From: Calliopsis andreniformis
Taxonomy: Eukaryota > Arthropoda > Insecta > Hymenoptera > Andrenidae
Direction of reading: 5' to 3'
Assembly (NCBI RefSeq): GCF_051401765.1
Contig: NW_027480440.1
Span: 6,200,001-6,264,000 of the forward strand
DNA length: 64,000 bases
Positions 1-13,275 of this stretch are shown here, piece by piece; position 1 is the first letter of the stretch; every line of letters starts with the position of its first letter. The notes below the pieces were generated by a model. It saw only the letters and a program-made list of their open reading frames with translations, was not told the origin of the DNA and did no database searches. Position numbers and translations under genes: made by a program.

Positions 1-2280
1 ATTTATGATTGAGAATTGAGGATTGAGGATTGACGATTGAGGATTGAAGATTCAGTATTGAGGATTGAAGATTGGGAATTGAGGATTGAGGATTGAACAT
101 TGAGTTCTGAGCGTTGAGGGTTGAGTGATGAGAATTGATGTTTGTGGATAGAGATTTCAAGATTGCAGATTGAGTATTGCGTATTGAAAACTGTGAATTG
201 AGGATATTCTATTGGGGATTGAGGATTGACAACTGATTGTTGAGGAATGAGGGCTGAAGATTGAGGATGCAGGGTTGAGTATTCAGAATTGAGGTTTGTG
301 GACTGAGGATTTAGGATTGAAGATTGAGTATTGAGGATTGAAGATTGAGGATTGAGGATTGAGGATTGAGGATTGAGGAAGAGGGCTGAGGTTTGAGGAT
401 TGAGGTTTGAGGACTGAGGACTGAGGATTGAGGGTTGAGAATTGGGGATTGAGGATTGAGGATTGAGGATTGAAGATTGAGGATTGGGTATTGAGGATTG
501 ATGAATGAGGATTGAGGATTGAGGATTGGGGTTTGAGGATTGAGGATTGAAGATTGAGGATTGGGTATTGAGGATTGAACATTGAGGATTGAGGATTGAC
601 GATTGAGGATTGAGGATTGAAGGTTGAGGATTGGGCGTTGAGGATCTAGGATTGGAGAATGGTTATTGAGGATTGAAGATTGAGGATTGAGGATTGAGGA
701 TTGAGGATTGAGAATTGTGAACTGAGGATGAGGACTGAGGGTTGAGGATTGAGGTTTGAGGAACGAGGATTGGGGACTGAGGATTGAGGACTGAGGATTG
801 ACGATTGAGTATTGAAGATTGAGGATTGATGACTGAGGATTGAGGATTGAGGATTGAGGATTGAGGATTGAGGATTGAAGATTGAGTATTGATGATTGAA
901 GATTGGGCGTTGAGGATTGAGGGCTGAGGATTGAGGACGAGGTCTGACGGTTGAGGACTGAGGTTTGAGGATTGAGGATTGAGGATTGACGCCTGAGGAT
1001 TGAGGATTGAGGATGGAGCATTGAGGATTGAAGATTGAGGACTGGGGATTGAGGATTGAGGATTAAGGATTGACGATTGGGGATTGCGGATCTAGGATTG
1101 GAGATTGATTATTGAGGATTGAGGATTGAGGATTGGGTGTTGAGGATTGAAGAATGAGTATTGAGGATTGAGGATTGAGGATTGAAGATTGCAGATTGAG
1201 TACTGAGGATTGAAGATTGAGGATTGAGGATTGAGGCTTGAGGATTGAGGATTGAAGATTGAGTGTTGAGGTTGAGGACTGAGGGTTGAGGATTGAGGTT
1301 TGAGGAAACAGAATTGAGGATTGAGTATTGAGGACTGGGGATTGACGATTGAGTATTGAAGATTGAGGATTGATTACTGAGGATTGAGGATTGAGGATTG
1401 AGGATTGAGGATTGAGGATTGAAAATTCAGTATTGAGGATTGAAGATTGAGAATTGAGGATTGAGGATTGAACATTGAGGACTGAGCGTTCAGGGTTGAG
1501 TGATGAGGATTGATGTTTGTGGATAGAGATTTGAAGATTGCAGATTGAGTATTACGTATTGAAAACTGTGAATTGAGGATATTACATTGGGGATTGAGAA
1601 TTGACAACTGATTGTTGAGGAATGAGGTCTGAAGATTGAGGATGCAGGGTTGAGTATTCAGAATTGAGGTTTGTGGACTGAGGATTGAGGATTGAAGATT
1701 GAGTATTGAGGACTGAGGACTGAGGATTGAGGATTGAGCATTGAGGACTGAGCGTTCAGTGTTGAGTGATGAGAATTGATGTTTGTGGATTGAGATTTGA
1801 TTATTGAATTTTGTGGATTGAGTATTGAACCATGAGAATTCAGGACATTCTATTGAGTATTGAGAATTGAGGATTGATGGTTGAGTATTGAGGATTGATG
1901 GCTGAGGGTTGTGTGTTGAATATTGAGGATTGGGGATTGAGGATTGAGGATTGAGGTTTGAGGATTGAGGATTGAAGATTGAGTATTGAAGATTGTAGAT
2001 TGAGGATTGAGGATTGAGGTTTGAGGATTGAGGACAAGGACTCACGGTCGAGGATTGAGGTTGGAGGGTTGAGGATTGTGGATTGAGGACTGAGGATTGA
2101 GAATTGAGGATTGAGGATTGAGCATTGAGGATTGAAGATTGAGGACTGGGGAATGAGGATTGAAGATTGAGGATTAAGGATTGAAGATTGGGGATTGAGG
2201 ATCTAGGATTGGAGATTGACTGTTGAGGATTGAGGATTGAGGATTGAGGTTTGAGGAATGAGGATTGAGGGTTGAGGATT
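1..2280. repeat. Left-edge mosaic of array modules
   Basis: This part precedes the first large tandem duplication and is a patchwork of modules found intact elsewhere. Bases 1-300 resemble the segment from about 20410. Bases around 600-1020 resemble about 21250-21750, 22850-23270 and 28990-29390. Bases around 1370-1680 resemble about 22110-22420. The diverged gaaaactgtgaatt landmark occurs at 186 and 1561. The distance to the matching landmark changes from 20409 bp (186 to 20595) to 20736 bp (1561 to 22297), so the two regions differ by net gains or losses of about 327 bp. Bases 1806-2050 carry the gaattttgtgg landmark and the CpG-bearing ctcacggtcg cluster, which otherwise recur together only beyond 33 kb. 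Confidence 0.75.
123..270 (+). repeat. Diverged landmark segment gaaaactgtgaatt, 35 sites in the window
   Basis: A tract of about 120-150 bp of strongly diverged heptamers, centred on gaaaactgtgaatt and followed in most copies by ggatattctattg or gatactctattg and then gacaactgattgttgagg (sometimes gacaatt or gagaact). Start positions of the central word: 186, 1561, 3179, 4271, 5444, 6664, 8189, 9281, 10454, 11674, 20595, 22297, 23804, 24397, 27092, 30177, 32879, 34197, 36667, 38231, 40569, 43054, 44618, 46956, 49124, 50442, 52398, 53962, 54555, 56909, 58541, 59224, 60478, 61071, 63425. The tract still divides into 7-base steps, so it is old array sequence rather than an insertion. Sub-versions differ before the core (gcgtattg, tacgtattg, gagtaatg, gagtattg) and mark module families. 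Confidence 0.88.
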
Positions 2281-5200
2281 GAGGATTGAGGATTGAGGAT
2301 TGAGGATTGAGAATTGAGAATTGAGGATGAGGACTGAGGGTTGAGGATTGAGGTTTGAGGAATGAGGATTGAGAGTTGAGGATTGAGGATTGAGGACTGA
2401 GGATTTAGGATTGAGGATGAGGGCTGAGGGTTGAGGATTGAGGTTTGAGGACTGAGGACTGCGGATTGAGGATTGAGAATTGAGGATTGAGGATTGAGGA
2501 CTGAGAATTGAGGATTGAGGATTGAGGATGAGGGCTGTGGGTTGAGGATTGAGGATTGAGGATTGAGGACTGAGAATTGAGAATTTAGGATGAGGACTGA
2601 GGGTTGAGGATTAAGGATTTGGGACTGAGGATTGACAACTGATGGTTGAGGGCTGAGGCCTGAAGATTGAGGTTTCAGGATTGAGAATTCAGAATTGAGG
2701 TTTGAGGACTGAGGATTGAGGATTGAAGGTAGAGTGTTGAGGATTGAAGATTGAGGATTGAGGATTGAGGATTGAGGATTGAGGATGAGTGCTGAGGGTT
2801 GAGGATTGAGGTTTGAGGGCTGAGGACTGAGGATTGATGATTGAGAATTGAGGATTGAGGATTGAGGATTGAAGATTGAGGATTGGGTATTGAGGATTGA
2901 AGAATAAGGATTGAGGATTGAGGATTGATGATTGAGGATTGAAGATTGAGTATTGAGGATTGAAGATTGACGATTGAGGATTGAGAAGTGAGGATTGAGG
3001 ATTGAGGATTGAGCATTGAAGGCTGAGTATCGAGGATTGAAGTTTGAGGATTGTGGATTGAGGATTGAGGATTGAGGATTGAATGTTGAGGATTGGGGAC
3101 TGAGTGTTGAGGGTTGAGTGATGAGAATTGATGTTTGTGGATAGATGTTTGAAGATTGCAGATTGAGTATTGAGTAATGAAAACTGTGAATTGATGATAC
3201 TCTATTGAGGATTGAGGATTGACAACTGATTGTTGAGGAGTGGTGGCTGAAGGTTGAGGGTTCAGGATTGAGGATTCAGGATTGAGGTTTGAGGACTGAG
3301 GATTGAGGATTGAGTATTGAGGATTGAGGATTGAGGATTGAAGATTGAGGATTGAGAATTGAGGATTGAGGATTGAGGACTGAGAATTGAGGATTGAGGA
3401 TTGAGGATTAGGGCTGAGGGTTGAGGATTGAGGATTGAGGATTGAGGATTGAGAATTGAGAATTTAGGATGAGGACTGAGGGTTGAGGATTAAGGTTTGA
3501 GCACTGAGGACTGAGGATTGAGGATTGAGAATTGGGGATTGTGGATTGAGGACTGAGAATTGAGGATTGAGGATTGAGGATGAGGGCTGAGGGTTGAGGA
3601 TTAAGGATTGAGGATTGAGGATTGAGAATTGAGAATTTAGGATGAGGACTGAGGGTTGAGGATTGAGAATTTGGGACTGAGGATTGACAACTGTTTGTTG
3701 AGGGCTGAGGGCTGAAGATTGAGGATTCAGGATTGATAATTCAGAATTGAGGTTTGAGGACTGAGGATTGAGGATTGAAGGTTCAGTATTGAGGATTGAA
3801 GATTGAGGATTGAGGATTGAGGACTGAGGATTAAGGATGAGGGCTGAGGGTTGAGGATTGAGGTTTAAGGGCTGAGGACTGAGGATTGAGGATTGAGAAT
3901 TGAGGATTGAGGATTGAGGACCGAGAATTGAAGATTGAGGATTGAGGATGAGGGCTGAGGATTGAGGATTGAGTATTGAGGATTGAAGATTGAGGGTTGA
4001 GGATTGAGGATTGAGGATTGAGCATGAGGACTGAGGGTTGAGGATTGAGGTTTGAGGAAAGAGAATTGAGGATTGAAGATTGAGGACTGAGGATTGACGA
4101 TTCAGTATTGAAGATTGAGGATTGATTACTGAGGATTGAGGATCGAGGACTGAGGATTGAGGATTGAGGATTGAGGATTGAAGATTGAGGACGGAGTGTT
4201 GAGGGTTGAGTGATGAGAATTGGTGTTTGTGGATTGATATATGAAGATTGAAGAATGGGGATTGAGTATTGAAAACTGTGAATTGAGGATATTCTATTGA
4301 GGATTGAGGATTGACAATTGATTGTTGAGGGCTGACGGCTGAAGATTGAGGATTCAGAATTGAGGATTCCGGATTGAGGTTTGAGGACTGAGGATTGAGG
4401 GTTGAGGATTGAGGGTTGAGGATTGACGCTTGAGGATTGAGGATTGAGGATGGAGGATTGAAGAGAGAGGACTGAGTATTGAGGATTGAGTGCTGAGAAT
4501 TGATGTTTGAGGATTGAGATTTGATTATTGAATTTTGTGGATTGAGTAGTGAGCCATGAGAATTCAGGATATTCTATTGGGTATTGAGAATTGAGGATTG
4601 ATGGTTGAGTATTGAGGATTCATGGCTGAGGATTGTGTGTTGAATATTGAGGATTGAGGATTGAGGATTTAGGATTGAGGATTGAGGATTGAAGATTGAG
4701 TATTGATGATTGTAGATTGAGGATTGAGGATTGAGGTTTGAGGATTGAGGATTGTGGATTGAGGACTGAGGATTGAGGATTGAGGATTGAGGATTGAGCA
4801 TTGAGGATTGAAGATTGAGGACTGGGGAATGAGGGTTGAAGATTGAGGATTAAGGATTGAAGATTGGGGATTGAGGATCTAGGATTGGAGATTGACTATT
4901 GAGGATTGAGGATTGAGGATTGAGGTTTGAGGAATGAAGATTGAGGGTTGAGGATTGAGGATTGAGGATTGAGGATTGAGGATTGAGGATTGAGAATTGA
5001 GAATTGAGGATGAGGACTGAGGGTTGAGGATTGAGGTTTGAGGAATGAGGATTGAGAGTTGAGGATTGAGGATTGAGGACTGAGGATTTAGGATTGAGGA
5101 TGAGGGCTGAGGGTTGAGGATTGAGGTTTGAGGACTGAGGACTGCGGATTGAGGATTGAGAATTGAGGATTGAGGATTGAGGACTGAGGACTGAGGATTG

Positions 5201-7290
5201 AGGATTGAGGATTGAGTATTGAGAACTGAGGACTGTGAATTGAGGATTGAGGATGAGGGCTGAGGATTGAGGATTGAGGTTTGAGGGCTGAGGAGTGAGG
5301 ATTGAAGTTTGACGATTGTGGATTGAGGATTGAGGATTGAGGATTGAATATTGAGGATTGGGGACTGAGTGTTGATGGTTGAGTGATGAGAATTGATGTT
5401 TGTGGATAGAGATTTCAAGATTGCAGATTGAGTATTGAGTAATGAAAACTGTGAATTGATGATACTCTATTGAGGATTGAGGATTGACAACTGATTGTTG
5501 AGGAGTGGTGGCTGAAGGTTGAGGATTCAGGATTGAGGATTCAGGATTGAGGTTTGAGGACTGAGGATTGAGGATTGAGTATTGAGGATTGAGGATTGAG
5601 GATTGAAGATTGAGGATTGAGGATTGAGGATTGAAGAATGAGGATTGATGATTGAGGATTGAGGATTGAGGATTGAGGATTGAGGATTGAGGATCGAAGA
5701 TTCAGGATTGGGTATTGAGGATTGAAGAATGAGGATTGATGATTGAGGATTGAGGATTGAGGATTGAGGATTGAGGATTGACGATTGAGGATTGAAGATT
5801 GAGTATTGAGGATTGAAGATTGACGATTGAGGATTGAGGATTGAGGATTGAGGATTGAGGATGAGGGCTGAGGGTTGAGGATTGAGGTTTGAGGACTGAG
5901 GACTGAGGATTGAGGATTGAGAATTGAGGATTGAGGATTGAGGACTGAGAATTGAGAATTTAGGATGAGGACTGAGGGTTGAGGATTAAGGATTTGGGAC
6001 TGAGTATTGACAACAGATTGTTGAGGGCTGAGGGCTGAAGATTGAGGATTCAGGATTGATAATTCAGAATTGAGGTTTGAGGACTGAGGATTGAGGATTG
6101 AGGATTGAGGATTGAGGATTGAGGATTGAGGACTGAGGACTGAGGATTGAGGATTGGGGATTGAGTATTGAGAATTGAGGACTGAGAATTGAGGATTGAG
6201 GATGAGGGCTGAGGATTGAGGATTGAGGATTGAGGATTGAGGATTGAGAATTGAGAATTCAGGATGAGGACTGAGGGTTGAGAATTGAGGATTTGGGACT
6301 GAGGATTGACAACTGATTGTTGAGGACTGAGGGCTGAAGATTGAGGATTCAGGTTTGAGAATTCAGAATTGAGGTTTGAGAACTGAGGATTGAGGATTGA
6401 AGGTTGAGTATTGAGGATTGAAGATTGAGGTTTGAAGATTGAGGATTGAGGATTGAGGATTGAGGATTGAAGATGAGGGCTGAGGGTTGAGGGTTGAGGT
6501 TTGAGGGCTGAGGAGTGAGGATTGAAGTTTGAGGATTGTGGATTGAGGATTGAGGATTGAGGATTGAATATTGAGGATTGGGGACTGAGTGTTGATGGTT
6601 GAGTGATGAGAATTGATGTTTGTGGATAGAGATTTCAAGATTGCAGATTGAGTATTGAGTAATGAAAACTGTGAATTGATGATACTCTATTGAGGATTGA
6701 GGATTGACAACTGATTGTTGAGGAGCGGTGGCTGAAGATTGAGGATTCAGGATTGAGGATTCAGGATTGAGGTTTGAGGACTGAGGATTGAGGATTGAGT
6801 ATTGAGGATTGAGGATTGAGGATTGAAGATTGAGGATTGAGGATTGAGGATTGAAGAATGAGGATTGATGTTTGAGGATTGAAGACTGAGGATTGAGGAT
6901 TGAGGATTGAGGATCGAAGATTCAGGATTGGGTATTGAGGATTGAAGAATGAGGATTGATGATTGAGGATTGAGGATTGAGGATTGAGGATTGACGATTG
7001 AGGATTGAAGATTGAGTATTGAGGATTGAAGATTGACGATTGAGGATTGAGGATTGAGGATTGAGGATTGAGGATGAGGGCTGAGGGTTGAGGATTGAGG
7101 TTTGAGGACTGAGGACTGAGGATTGAGGATTGAGAATTGAGGATTGAGGATTGAGGACTGAGAATTGAGGATTGAGGATTGAGGATTAGGGCTGAGGGTT
7201 GATGATTGAGGATTGAGGATTGAGGATTGAGAATTGAGAATTTAGGATGAGGACTGAGGGTTGAGGATTGAGGTTTGAGGACTGAGGACT
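2281..7290. repeat. 5010-bp higher-order unit, copy 1
   Basis: Everything from about 2281 recurs 5010 bp downstream. The left edge is set where 2251-2280 differs from 7261-7290 while 2281-2310 equals 7291-7320. Diagnostic variants repeat at exactly +5010: the gaaaactgtgaatt landmarks at 3179, 4271, 5444 and 6664 reappear at 8189, 9281, 10454 and 11674, and aggagcggtg at 6721 reappears at 11731. Identity continues until about 7307 versus 12317, where gaggattgaggat meets gaggattgagaat. 5010 leaves remainder 5 on division by 7, which fits the presence of 6-bp units. I found no difference in the lines compared, but did not align every base. Confidence 0.93.
5270..7165. repeat. 1220-bp tandem sub-duplication inside the 5010-bp unit
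   Basis: Bases from about 5270 to 5950 match about 6490 to 7165 at an offset of 1220 bp, falling to 1213 bp after one heptamer is lost near 6985. Shared markers are ttgagggctgaggagtgagg at 5281 and 6501, the gaaaactgtgaatt landmark at 5444 and 6664, and ggatcgaaga at 5691 and 6911. The copies differ at gatgattgagg versus gatgtttgagg and nearby, so this duplication is older than the 5010-bp one that later copied both members. Confidence 0.85.
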
Positions 7291-10200
7291 GAGGATTGAG
7301 GATTGAGGATTGAGGATTGAGAATTGAGAATTGAGGATGAGGACTGAGGGTTGAGGATTGAGGTTTGAGGAATGAGGATTGAGAGTTGAGGATTGAGGAT
7401 TGAGGACTGAGGATTTAGGATTGAGGATGAGGGCTGAGGGTTGAGGATTGAGGTTTGAGGACTGAGGACTGCGGATTGAGGATTGAGAATTGAGGATTGA
7501 GGATTGAGGACTGAGAATTGAGGATTGAGGATTGAGGATGAGGGCTGTGGGTTGAGGATTGAGGATTGAGGATTGAGGACTGAGAATTGAGAATTTAGGA
7601 TGAGGACTGAGGGTTGAGGATTAAGGATTTGGGACTGAGGATTGACAACTGATGGTTGAGGGCTGAGGCCTGAAGATTGAGGTTTCAGGATTGAGAATTC
7701 AGAATTGAGGTTTGAGGACTGAGGATTGAGGATTGAAGGTAGAGTGTTGAGGATTGAAGATTGAGGATTGAGGATTGAGGATTGAGGATTGAGGATGAGT
7801 GCTGAGGGTTGAGGATTGAGGTTTGAGGGCTGAGGACTGAGGATTGATGATTGAGAATTGAGGATTGAGGATTGAGGATTGAAGATTGAGGATTGGGTAT
7901 TGAGGATTGAAGAATAAGGATTGAGGATTGAGGATTGATGATTGAGGATTGAAGATTGAGTATTGAGGATTGAAGATTGACGATTGAGGATTGAGAAGTG
8001 AGGATTGAGGATTGAGGATTGAGCATTGAAGGCTGAGTATCGAGGATTGAAGTTTGAGGATTGTGGATTGAGGATTGAGGATTGAGGATTGAATGTTGAG
8101 GATTGGGGACTGAGTGTTGAGGGTTGAGTGATGAGAATTGATGTTTGTGGATAGATGTTTGAAGATTGCAGATTGAGTATTGAGTAATGAAAACTGTGAA
8201 TTGATGATACTCTATTGAGGATTGAGGATTGACAACTGATTGTTGAGGAGTGGTGGCTGAAGGTTGAGGGTTCAGGATTGAGGATTCAGGATTGAGGTTT
8301 GAGGACTGAGGATTGAGGATTGAGTATTGAGGATTGAGGATTGAGGATTGAAGATTGAGGATTGAGAATTGAGGATTGAGGATTGAGGACTGAGAATTGA
8401 GGATTGAGGATTGAGGATTAGGGCTGAGGGTTGAGGATTGAGGATTGAGGATTGAGGATTGAGAATTGAGAATTTAGGATGAGGACTGAGGGTTGAGGAT
8501 TAAGGTTTGAGCACTGAGGACTGAGGATTGAGGATTGAGAATTGGGGATTGTGGATTGAGGACTGAGAATTGAGGATTGAGGATTGAGGATGAGGGCTGA
8601 GGGTTGAGGATTAAGGATTGAGGATTGAGGATTGAGAATTGAGAATTTAGGATGAGGACTGAGGGTTGAGGATTGAGAATTTGGGACTGAGGATTGACAA
8701 CTGTTTGTTGAGGGCTGAGGGCTGAAGATTGAGGATTCAGGATTGATAATTCAGAATTGAGGTTTGAGGACTGAGGATTGAGGATTGAAGGTTCAGTATT
8801 GAGGATTGAAGATTGAGGATTGAGGATTGAGGACTGAGGATTAAGGATGAGGGCTGAGGGTTGAGGATTGAGGTTTAAGGGCTGAGGACTGAGGATTGAG
8901 GATTGAGAATTGAGGATTGAGGATTGAGGACCGAGAATTGAAGATTGAGGATTGAGGATGAGGGCTGAGGATTGAGGATTGAGTATTGAGGATTGAAGAT
9001 TGAGGGTTGAGGATTGAGGATTGAGGATTGAGCATGAGGACTGAGGGTTGAGGATTGAGGTTTGAGGAAAGAGAATTGAGGATTGAAGATTGAGGACTGA
9101 GGATTGACGATTCAGTATTGAAGATTGAGGATTGATTACTGAGGATTGAGGATCGAGGACTGAGGATTGAGGATTGAGGATTGAGGATTGAAGATTGAGG
9201 ACGGAGTGTTGAGGGTTGAGTGATGAGAATTGGTGTTTGTGGATTGATATATGAAGATTGAAGAATGGGGATTGAGTATTGAAAACTGTGAATTGAGGAT
9301 ATTCTATTGAGGATTGAGGATTGACAATTGATTGTTGAGGGCTGACGGCTGAAGATTGAGGATTCAGAATTGAGGATTCCGGATTGAGGTTTGAGGACTG
9401 AGGATTGAGGGTTGAGGATTGAGGGTTGAGGATTGACGCTTGAGGATTGAGGATTGAGGATGGAGGATTGAAGAGAGAGGACTGAGTATTGAGGATTGAG
9501 TGCTGAGAATTGATGTTTGAGGATTGAGATTTGATTATTGAATTTTGTGGATTGAGTAGTGAGCCATGAGAATTCAGGATATTCTATTGGGTATTGAGAA
9601 TTGAGGATTGATGGTTGAGTATTGAGGATTCATGGCTGAGGATTGTGTGTTGAATATTGAGGATTGAGGATTGAGGATTTAGGATTGAGGATTGAGGATT
9701 GAAGATTGAGTATTGATGATTGTAGATTGAGGATTGAGGATTGAGGTTTGAGGATTGAGGATTGTGGATTGAGGACTGAGGATTGAGGATTGAGGATTGA
9801 GGATTGAGCATTGAGGATTGAAGATTGAGGACTGGGGAATGAGGGTTGAAGATTGAGGATTAAGGATTGAAGATTGGGGATTGAGGATCTAGGATTGGAG
9901 ATTGACTATTGAGGATTGAGGATTGAGGATTGAGGTTTGAGGAATGAAGATTGAGGGTTGAGGATTGAGGATTGAGGATTGAGGATTGAGGATTGAGGAT
10001 TGAGAATTGAGAATTGAGGATGAGGACTGAGGGTTGAGGATTGAGGTTTGAGGAATGAGGATTGAGAGTTGAGGATTGAGGATTGAGGACTGAGGATTTA
10101 GGATTGAGGATGAGGGCTGAGGGTTGAGGATTGAGGTTTGAGGACTGAGGACTGCGGATTGAGGATTGAGAATTGAGGATTGAGGATTGAGGACTGAGGA

Positions 10201-12317
10201 CTGAGGATTGAGGATTGAGGATTGAGTATTGAGAACTGAGGACTGTGAATTGAGGATTGAGGATGAGGGCTGAGGATTGAGGATTGAGGTTTGAGGGCTG
10301 AGGAGTGAGGATTGAAGTTTGACGATTGTGGATTGAGGATTGAGGATTGAGGATTGAATATTGAGGATTGGGGACTGAGTGTTGATGGTTGAGTGATGAG
10401 AATTGATGTTTGTGGATAGAGATTTCAAGATTGCAGATTGAGTATTGAGTAATGAAAACTGTGAATTGATGATACTCTATTGAGGATTGAGGATTGACAA
10501 CTGATTGTTGAGGAGTGGTGGCTGAAGGTTGAGGATTCAGGATTGAGGATTCAGGATTGAGGTTTGAGGACTGAGGATTGAGGATTGAGTATTGAGGATT
10601 GAGGATTGAGGATTGAAGATTGAGGATTGAGGATTGAGGATTGAAGAATGAGGATTGATGATTGAGGATTGAGGATTGAGGATTGAGGATTGAGGATTGA
10701 GGATCGAAGATTCAGGATTGGGTATTGAGGATTGAAGAATGAGGATTGATGATTGAGGATTGAGGATTGAGGATTGAGGATTGAGGATTGACGATTGAGG
10801 ATTGAAGATTGAGTATTGAGGATTGAAGATTGACGATTGAGGATTGAGGATTGAGGATTGAGGATTGAGGATGAGGGCTGAGGGTTGAGGATTGAGGTTT
10901 GAGGACTGAGGACTGAGGATTGAGGATTGAGAATTGAGGATTGAGGATTGAGGACTGAGAATTGAGAATTTAGGATGAGGACTGAGGGTTGAGGATTAAG
11001 GATTTGGGACTGAGTATTGACAACAGATTGTTGAGGGCTGAGGGCTGAAGATTGAGGATTCAGGATTGATAATTCAGAATTGAGGTTTGAGGACTGAGGA
11101 TTGAGGATTGAGGATTGAGGATTGAGGATTGAGGATTGAGGACTGAGGACTGAGGATTGAGGATTGGGGATTGAGTATTGAGAATTGAGGACTGAGAATT
11201 GAGGATTGAGGATGAGGGCTGAGGATTGAGGATTGAGGATTGAGGATTGAGGATTGAGAATTGAGAATTCAGGATGAGGACTGAGGGTTGAGAATTGAGG
11301 ATTTGGGACTGAGGATTGACAACTGATTGTTGAGGACTGAGGGCTGAAGATTGAGGATTCAGGTTTGAGAATTCAGAATTGAGGTTTGAGAACTGAGGAT
11401 TGAGGATTGAAGGTTGAGTATTGAGGATTGAAGATTGAGGTTTGAAGATTGAGGATTGAGGATTGAGGATTGAGGATTGAAGATGAGGGCTGAGGGTTGA
11501 GGGTTGAGGTTTGAGGGCTGAGGAGTGAGGATTGAAGTTTGAGGATTGTGGATTGAGGATTGAGGATTGAGGATTGAATATTGAGGATTGGGGACTGAGT
11601 GTTGATGGTTGAGTGATGAGAATTGATGTTTGTGGATAGAGATTTCAAGATTGCAGATTGAGTATTGAGTAATGAAAACTGTGAATTGATGATACTCTAT
11701 TGAGGATTGAGGATTGACAACTGATTGTTGAGGAGCGGTGGCTGAAGATTGAGGATTCAGGATTGAGGATTCAGGATTGAGGTTTGAGGACTGAGGATTG
11801 AGGATTGAGTATTGAGGATTGAGGATTGAGGATTGAAGATTGAGGATTGAGGATTGAGGATTGAAGAATGAGGATTGATGTTTGAGGATTGAAGACTGAG
11901 GATTGAGGATTGAGGATTGAGGATCGAAGATTCAGGATTGGGTATTGAGGATTGAAGAATGAGGATTGATGATTGAGGATTGAGGATTGAGGATTGAGGA
12001 TTGACGATTGAGGATTGAAGATTGAGTATTGAGGATTGAAGATTGACGATTGAGGATTGAGGATTGAGGATTGAGGATTGAGGATGAGGGCTGAGGGTTG
12101 AGGATTGAGGTTTGAGGACTGAGGACTGAGGATTGAGGATTGAGAATTGAGGATTGAGGATTGAGGACTGAGAATTGAGGATTGAGGATTGAGGATTAGG
12201 GCTGAGGGTTGATGATTGAGGATTGAGGATTGAGGATTGAGAATTGAGAATTTAGGATGAGGACTGAGGGTTGAGGATTGAGGTTTGAGGACTGAGGACT
12301 GAGGATTGAGGATTGAG
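7291..12317. repeat. 5010-bp higher-order unit, copy 2
   Basis: Second member of the tandem 5010-bp pair, directly abutting copy 1. It carries the same internal 1220-bp near-duplication (about 10280-12175), the same gaattttgtgg landmark (9540, matching 4530), and the same rare words such as gaggattccgg and tgatatatgaag. Its right edge merges into the 2931-bp family, whose first copy begins at about 12012, so roughly 300 bp belong to both descriptions. Apparent identity over 5 kb means a very recent duplication, gene-conversion-like homogenisation, or an assembly duplication. Confidence 0.92.
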
Positions 12318-13275
12318 AATTGAGGATTGTGGATTGAGGACTGAGAATTGAGGATTGAGGATTGAGGATGAGGGCTGAGGGTTGAGGATTAAGGATTGAG
12401 GATTGAGGATTGAGAATTGAGAATTTAGGATGAGGACTGAGGGTTGAGGATTGAGGATTTGGGACTGAGGATTGACAACTGATTGTTGAGGGCTGAGGGC
12501 TGAAGATTGAGGATTCAGGATTGATAATTCAGAATTGAGGTTTGAGGACTGAGGATTGAGGATTGAAGGTTCAGTATTGAGGATTGAGGATTGAGGATGA
12601 GGACTGAGGGTTGAGGATTGAGGTTTGAGGAAAGAGAATTGAGGATTGAAGATTGAGGACTGAGGATTGACGATTCAGTATTGAAGATTGAGGATTGATT
12701 ACTGAGGATTGAGGATTGAGGATTGAGGATTGAGGATTGAGGATTGAGGATTGAGGATTGAGGATGAGGGCTGAGGGTTGAGGATTGAGGTTTGAGGACT
12801 GAGGACTGAGGATTGAGGATTGAGAATTGAGGATTGAGGATTGAGGACTGAGAATTGAGGATTGAGGATTGAGGATTAGGGCTGAGGGTTGAGGATTGAG
12901 GATTGAGGATTGAGGATTGAGAATTGAGAATTTAGGATGAGGACTGAGGGTTGAGGATTGAGGTTTGAGGACTGAGGACTGAGGATTGAGGATTGAGAAT
13001 TGAGGATTGTGGATTGAGGACTGAGAATTGAGGATTGAGGATTGAGGATGAGGGCTGAGGGTTGAGGATTAAGGATTGAGGAATGAGGATTGAGAATTGA
13101 GAATTTAGGATGAGGACTGAGGGTTGAGGATTGAGGATTTGGGACTGAGGATTGACAACTGATTGTTGAGGGCTGAGGGCTGAAGATTGAGGATTGAGGA
13201 TTGATGATTCAGAATTGGGGTTTGAGGACTGATAATTGAGGATTGAAGGTTCAGTATTGAGGATTGAAGATTGAG
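12061..13275. repeat. 680-bp tandem doublet inside the 2931-bp unit
   Basis: Bases 12061 to about 12590 match 12741 to about 13270 at an offset of 680 bp. The word gaatttaggatgaggactga at 12421 recurs at 13101, and aggatgagggctgagggttg at 12081 recurs at 12761. Small differences exist, such as gatgattgag at 12211 versus gaggattgag at the equivalent point. The match breaks near 12582, where ggattgagga meets ggattgaaga. The same doublet is present in the second 2931-bp copy at about 14992-16206. Confidence 0.83.

Noticed and set aside
3409..3425. TTAGGG hexamers in gaggattagggctgagg, recurrent through the window.
   Set aside because: Isolated single copies produced by loss of one base pair step in the gaggatgaggg phrase; never in tandem.
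4241..4256. TATA-like word gatatatgaag, recurrent (for example 9254, 27057, 32843).
   Set aside because: It is one diverged heptamer in the landmark tract with no coding sequence or transcription signal next to it.
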